Shown: piece after piece, positions 62,176-64,000 of the stretch | Numbering within the stretch: position 1 is the first letter of the stretch | Layout: each line of letters begins with the position of its first letter | Origin: Paenibacillus uliginis N3/975 | Lineage (GTDB): Bacteria; Bacillota; Bacilli; Paenibacillales; Paenibacillaceae | Assembly (NCBI RefSeq): GCF_900177425.1 | Contig: NZ_LT840184.1 | Location: 5,355,189 to 5,419,188, forward strand | Length of the DNA: 64,000 nt | Direction: 5' to 3' | Program-made: the position numbers and the translations under genes | The notes under the pieces: model-generated | Told to the model about the DNA's origin: nothing | The model's database searches: none | What the model saw: only the letters and a program-made list of their open reading frames with translations

Positions 62176-62610
62176 TTAACGGCAGTAACGATCAAACGCA
62201 TCCGTGAGATCCGCTGCAATTTCTTCAGCAGAACGATTCTCTACCTGATGACGCTCGATAAAATGTACCAGTTCTCCATCCTTCAATAAAGCAATTGAAG
62301 GTGAAGAAGGCGGATATGGAGCGAAATACTCACGTGCTTTCGCTGTTGCTTCCTTATCTTGGCCGGCAAAAACCGTACACAGATGATCCGGCTTCACTTC
62401 GTGCTGGAGTGCGTGGGCTACACCCGGACGCGCTTGACCTGCAGCACATCCGCAGACCGAGTTAACAACAACAAGGGTCGTACCCTTCGCCGTTGGCAAT
62501 ACTTCCTCTACCTCTTCCGGTGTTTTCAATTCCCGGATACCCAGTTCCGTCAGTTCATCCCGCATCGGTTGAACCATATCACGCATATACCGGTCAAAAG
62601 ACATACCCAT
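62176..62610 (-). CDS. Bacilliredoxin (BrxA/BrxB family)
   Basis: A 144-residue thioredoxin-fold protein with the CGC active site in VVNSVCGCAAGQARPGV, plus TVFAGQDKEATAKAREYF and YPPSSPSIALLKDGELV. Bacilliredoxins remove bacillithiol from mixed disulfides, so the host probably makes bacillithiol. Which paralogue (YphP or YqiW) it is cannot be decided by eye. ATG at 62610 follows AAGGAGTGAAAGTAGC. Confidence 0.9.
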   Translation of the reverse strand: MGMSFDRYMRDMVQPMRDELTELGIRELKTPEEVEEVLPTAKGTTLVVVNSVCGCAAGQARPGVAHALQHEVKPDHLCTVFAGQDKEATAKAREYFAPYPPSSPSIALLKDGELVHFIERHQVENRSAEEIAADLTDAFDRYCR

Positions 62611-62709
62611 GCTACTTTCACTCCTTATATAAACAAGTTGTCAAATATAATAACAGCTTTCCGCTATTCTATATTATACAATCCCGATGGATGAAAGCAA
62701 GATAAGCAG

Positions 62710-62749
62710 AAAATAGGGCGGTACCTCGTGAAAGGATTCCGCCCTATCC
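62710..62749 (-). terminator. Terminator of the 37-residue gene
   Basis: ATAGGGCGG / CCGCCCTAT stem with 17-base loop followed by TTTTCT on the minus strand. Confidence 0.75.
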
Positions 62750-62772
62750 TACTTATTTGATCGCTTAGCGTC

Positions 62773-62886
62773 TTAAGTTGAAGGATGATTAATGCCATCC
62801 AGCTTCTTGTCTGTAATCGTTTCACCCTTGCGGTGCTTATTCTCTTGCTTCTGTTGTTCCTGCTGTTTGGAATCATTCTTGTTCAT
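62773..62886 (-). CDS. Small hydrophilic protein (37 residues)
   Basis: A 37-codon frame with a near-perfect ribosome site (AAAGGAGGTCATGGC then ATG) and its own terminator. The product is Gln/Lys/Asn-rich: NKNDSKQQEQQKQENKH, then KGETITDKKLDG and the end NHPST. No membrane segment. The C-terminal pattern looks conserved in small Bacillales proteins, but I cannot name a family. Lies 33 bases downstream of the kinase gene. Confidence 0.65.
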   Translation of the reverse strand: MNKNDSKQQEQQKQENKHRKGETITDKKLDGINHPST

Positions 62887-62919
62887 GCCATGACCTCCTT
62901 TACCGATATTCTCGCCTTA

Positions 62920-64000
62920 TTATGGCTTTAGTAAAGGTTCTTTATCCGTTTCGACTATCGGAAAGGAGACCGTAAATATAGTACCTACTCCCTCCTCTGA
63001 TTGCACGGAGATGGTACTATGATGACGCTGCACAATGCTCATGCAAAGAGCGAGACCCAGACCCGTTCCCTTGCTTTTCGTCGTAAAGAAAGGCTCAAAT
63101 AAACGATCCAGCTTATCCTTGGGAATGCCGGGCCCCGTATCTTTCACACGCATCTCCACTGTCTCCCCTGCCAAGCGTGTCTCGATGGTCAGCACTCCTT
63201 TATCATCCATAGCTTCCATGCCATTACGGCATAGATTCAAGATCAGCTGTTTCATCTCTTTAGAGTTAAGATGAAGGCTCGGAATATAGCTGCCCAGCCT
63301 CAGATCAATGCTCTGTCCCCGAAGGTTGGCATCCGCCCACAACAGAGGACTCAGTTCATGGATGATATCATGGAGATGACATTCTTCCTTTTCAGCAATC
63401 CGATTCTGAGCCAAAGATAAGAAATCACTAATAATTCCATTGGCACGGTCCAGCTCCTCCATCACGATCCGGTAATAATGATCTAACGTATCCGGACTCT
63501 TCTCTTTCATCAATTGAAGAAAGCCTCTTACCACGGCCATAGGATTTCGAATTTCGTGTGTAATGCTGGCAGCCATTTGTCCGACCAAGCTAAGCCGTTC
63601 AATATTTATGAACTCACTCTTAAGCCTCTCCAGTTCAGTAATATCATGTATGATCGCTACTGCACCTTCGATTTGCTGTGTTCCTTCATTAAAAAGCGGA
63701 AAGACTCCTGTTGAGTATATATTCATACCATTGCGTACAACCTCTCCACTAGAACGAAATCCTTGAAGGGCTTGAACGATTCTGCGTTTCAAATAATCTT
63801 GCTGCGTGGTGCCTTCAAACATCCCATAAAAAGCCCGACCGATAATATTATCACCATTAACATGAGGATAAGTCTGCTTGTAATTAATAACCAGCTGCTC
63901 GTTCAGCATGGCGATATTCCCTTTCCTGTCCACAACAGCCATTCCCAAAGGCACCATGTCTATTAATTGCTGCAGCAAAGGGTCAAACTCTTCCGGGAGA
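62920..64000 (-). CDS. PAS-domain sensor histidine kinase (5' end outside the window)
   Basis: About 359 residues are visible, and the frame stays open to the right edge (upstream codons read LPEEFDP before the first TTG), so the start probably lies beyond 64000. A PAS domain (~5-110, PLGMAVVDRKGNIAMLNEQ) is followed by HisKA with the phospho-His in SITHEIRNPMAVVRGFLQL (~165) and HATPase_c with N-box LILNLCRNGMEAMD, G1 VKDTGPGIP and G2 GTGLGLALCMSIVQRH. No membrane segment is seen in this part. The H-box resembles sporulation-type kinases (KinA-E), so a phosphorelay role is possible. Confidence 0.88.
   Translation of the reverse strand, partial: LPEEFDPLLQQLIDMVPLGMAVVDRKGNIAMLNEQLVINYKQTYPHVNGDNIIGRAFYGMFEGTTQQDYLKRRIVQALQGFRSSGEVVRNGMNIYSTGVFPLFNEGTQQIEGAVAIIHDITELERLKSEFINIERLSLVGQMAASITHEIRNPMAVVRGFLQLMKEKSPDTLDHYYRIVMEELDRANGIISDFLSLAQNRIAEKEECHLHDIIHELSPLLWADANLRGQSIDLRLGSYIPSLHLNSKEMKQLILNLCRNGMEAMDDKGVLTIETRLAGETVEMRVKDTGPGIPKDKLDRLFEPFFTTKSKGTGLGLALCMSIVQRHHSTISVQSEEGVGTIFTVSFPIVETDKEPLLKP

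Noticed and set aside
63978..63978. Start codon of the histidine kinase at the first TTG
   Set aside because: The frame stays open to the window edge with plausible residues upstream and there is no ribosome site, so the true start is probably outside.

Overview
The window is chromosomal DNA of a spore-forming, low-to-mid-GC Firmicute, most probably Paenibacillus or a close relative. Reasons: purine-rich ribosome binding sites with frequent GTG and TTG starts; Bacillales-type proteins (UPF0154/YneF, bacilliredoxin, DUF1641-ndh pair, gsaB next to bcp, MdxEFG-type sugar importer, YvrPON-like exporter); copper-amine-oxidase-like stalk domains on secreted enzymes; and an rRNA leader of Bacillales type. 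I see no insertion sequence, prophage, CRISPR array or tRNA.

Layout. Positions 1-250 hold tandem promoters and the leader of an rRNA operon transcribed leftwards out of the window. Next come a guanine-riboswitch-controlled purine permease (pbuG) and guaA; a moxR-DUF58-transglutaminase operon (3.9-8.5 kb); DUF1641-ndh; a polysaccharide deacetylase; divergent bcp and LCP genes; hemL (gsaB-like); an SGNH hydrolase; suhB; uvsE; ddl; an amidase; and aconitase (22-24.7 kb). A phosphorus-acquisition block (25-30.4 kb) has a 5'-nucleotidase divergent from a phnD-C-E-E operon with a four-repeat PhoP-like box. Then follow an IclR regulator, an alpha/beta hydrolase, a helical-domain/superoxide-dismutase fusion, folE, yneF, a QueG-Ogt fusion, and lepB.

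From 38.5 to 44.5 kb, four leftward genes form a MacAB/YvrPON-like export system led by a secreted 854-residue repeat protein; its permease carries a 14-glycine stretch encoded by seven perfect hexamer repeats. sodA follows. From 45.8 to 53.7 kb, two paralogous LacI regulators bracket MgtC, a maltodextrin-type importer lacking its own ATPase, and two histidine phosphatases. From 54 to 57.2 kb lies a compact nitrite-reduction cluster (DUF2249, heme-copper-like membrane protein, DUF59, NirK) behind a perfectly placed FNR site and a Fur-like box. The right end is housekeeping: MFS exporter, mutY, acpS, an XRE regulator/membrane protein pair with twin operators, nadE, a bacilliredoxin and a sensor kinase cut by the window edge.

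No single gene set is obviously a new defence or biosynthetic system. The best leads are regulatory architecture (FNR/Fur at the nirK cluster, PhoP box at phn, XRE twin operators, LacI leader terminator, TGAAAC operator clusters), two gene fusions, and the repeat-protein export operon.
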